This document shows, one piece after another, positions 5,472 to 5,633 of a stretch of DNA of 5,633 nt; positions within the stretch are counted from its first letter, which is position 1; every line of letters starts with the position of its first letter. The stretch covers positions 1 through 5,633 of the forward strand of contig JAWOIQ010000091.1 of assembly GCA_046484585.1 (NCBI GenBank), in the 5' to 3' direction. The notes beneath the pieces were generated by a model that did no database searches, had not been told where the DNA came from, and saw only the letters and a list, made by a program, of their open reading frames with translations. Source of the DNA: JAGXFP01 sp046484585 (lineage in GTDB: Bacteria; Desulfobacterota; Desulfobulbia; Desulfobulbales; JAGXFP01). A program made the position numbers and the translations under genes.

Positions 5472-5633
5472 TTCGCCGCCTCCAGAACCAGGACCGAATT
5501 GCCGCCGCCGAAGGCAAGAGATTGGGAGATCCCCCAAGGCCCGGTCAATTGCCGGTGGTCATTCTGGGTCAGCACCGGCAGGGACAATTCCGGATCGGCC
5601 GACAGACAGCCGACGCTCCCCGGGGTATGTCCG
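5468..5633 (-). CDS. Beta-ketoacyl-ACP synthase, C-terminal 54 residues
   Basis: Only the end of the gene is present. The last residues include DPELSLPVL (13-21 of the visible part) and SLAFGGGNSVLVLEAAK (38-54), matching the terminal S-F-x-F-G-G-x-N-x-x-L-V-L motif of KAS I/II-type condensing enzymes. The stop TGA (5470-5468) overlaps the start of the next gene (ATGA), which is typical of KS/chain-length-factor pairs. The family catalyses decarboxylative Claisen condensation of acyl and malonyl-ACP. The active-site cysteine and histidines lie outside the window, so activity cannot be judged here. Confidence 0.85.
   Translation of the reverse strand, partial: GHTPGSVGCLSADPELSLPVLTQNDHRQLTGPWGISQSLAFGGGNSVLVLEAAK

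Noticed and set aside
5609..5632. GHTPGSVG in the KS fragment as the catalytic-His motif GHTLGAAG
   Set aside because: It lies only about 36 residues before the terminal FGG motif, whereas the true motif is usually about 60 before it; the stretch fits the later P-P-T-x-x-x-DPEL region better.

Overview
All protein-coding genes in this 5.6-kb window lie on the minus strand, so it reads from right to left. Two themes are interleaved. One is a type II fatty-acid or polyketide-like set: the C-terminus of a condensing beta-ketoacyl synthase (KS), a short KS-like 'chain length factor' with no catalytic cysteine, a FabG-type ketoreductase, and the start of a hot-dog 3-hydroxyacyl-ACP dehydratase. 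The other is a trio of exported envelope proteins: a 202-aa secreted protein with a BamE/SmpA-like C-terminus, a FlgT_N/LPP20-like protein, and a CsgG-like protein with a helical C-terminal extension. The KS + cysteine-less KS + KR + DH combination resembles aryl polyene (APE) type loci, but the window is too short to name the product.

Layout in transcription order: KS C-terminus (5633-5468), overlapping by ATGA with the cysteine-less KS (5471-4671); 58-bp gap; secreted BamE-like protein (4612-4004); promoter-like site (3984-3955); FlgT-like protein (3912-2803, GTG start); a 252-bp gap with dyads; CsgG-like protein (2550-1411, GTG start); a 153-bp leader with a weaker promoter candidate; FabG-like reductase (1257-529); a 258-bp palindromic insertion (270-527); and the dehydratase (245 to the left edge, GTG start).

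The clearest unexpected structure is the 258-bp element between ketoreductase and dehydratase. It has 13-bp perfect terminal inverted repeats, sits between two copies of a 7-bp direct repeat (ATCAGAT), and carries at its centre two facing arrays of a 7-bp unit (CCAGGAG/CCAGAAG) that can fold into a hairpin of six heptads per arm. Removing it with one copy of the direct repeat recreates a normal operon junction: the reductase stop TGA, 18 nt containing a Shine-Dalgarno GGAG, then the dehydratase GTG. It therefore looks like a MITE-type insertion, with the reductase stop codon preserved inside the duplicated target.

The organism is a Gram-negative bacterium, because periplasmic or outer-membrane type proteins (BamE-like, CsgG-like, FlgT-like) are encoded. 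Moderate-to-high GC, exported CsgG/FlgT proteins and heptameric intergenic palindromes would fit a deltaproteobacterial (Desulfobacterota-like) lineage, but this is an inference and not proven by the window.
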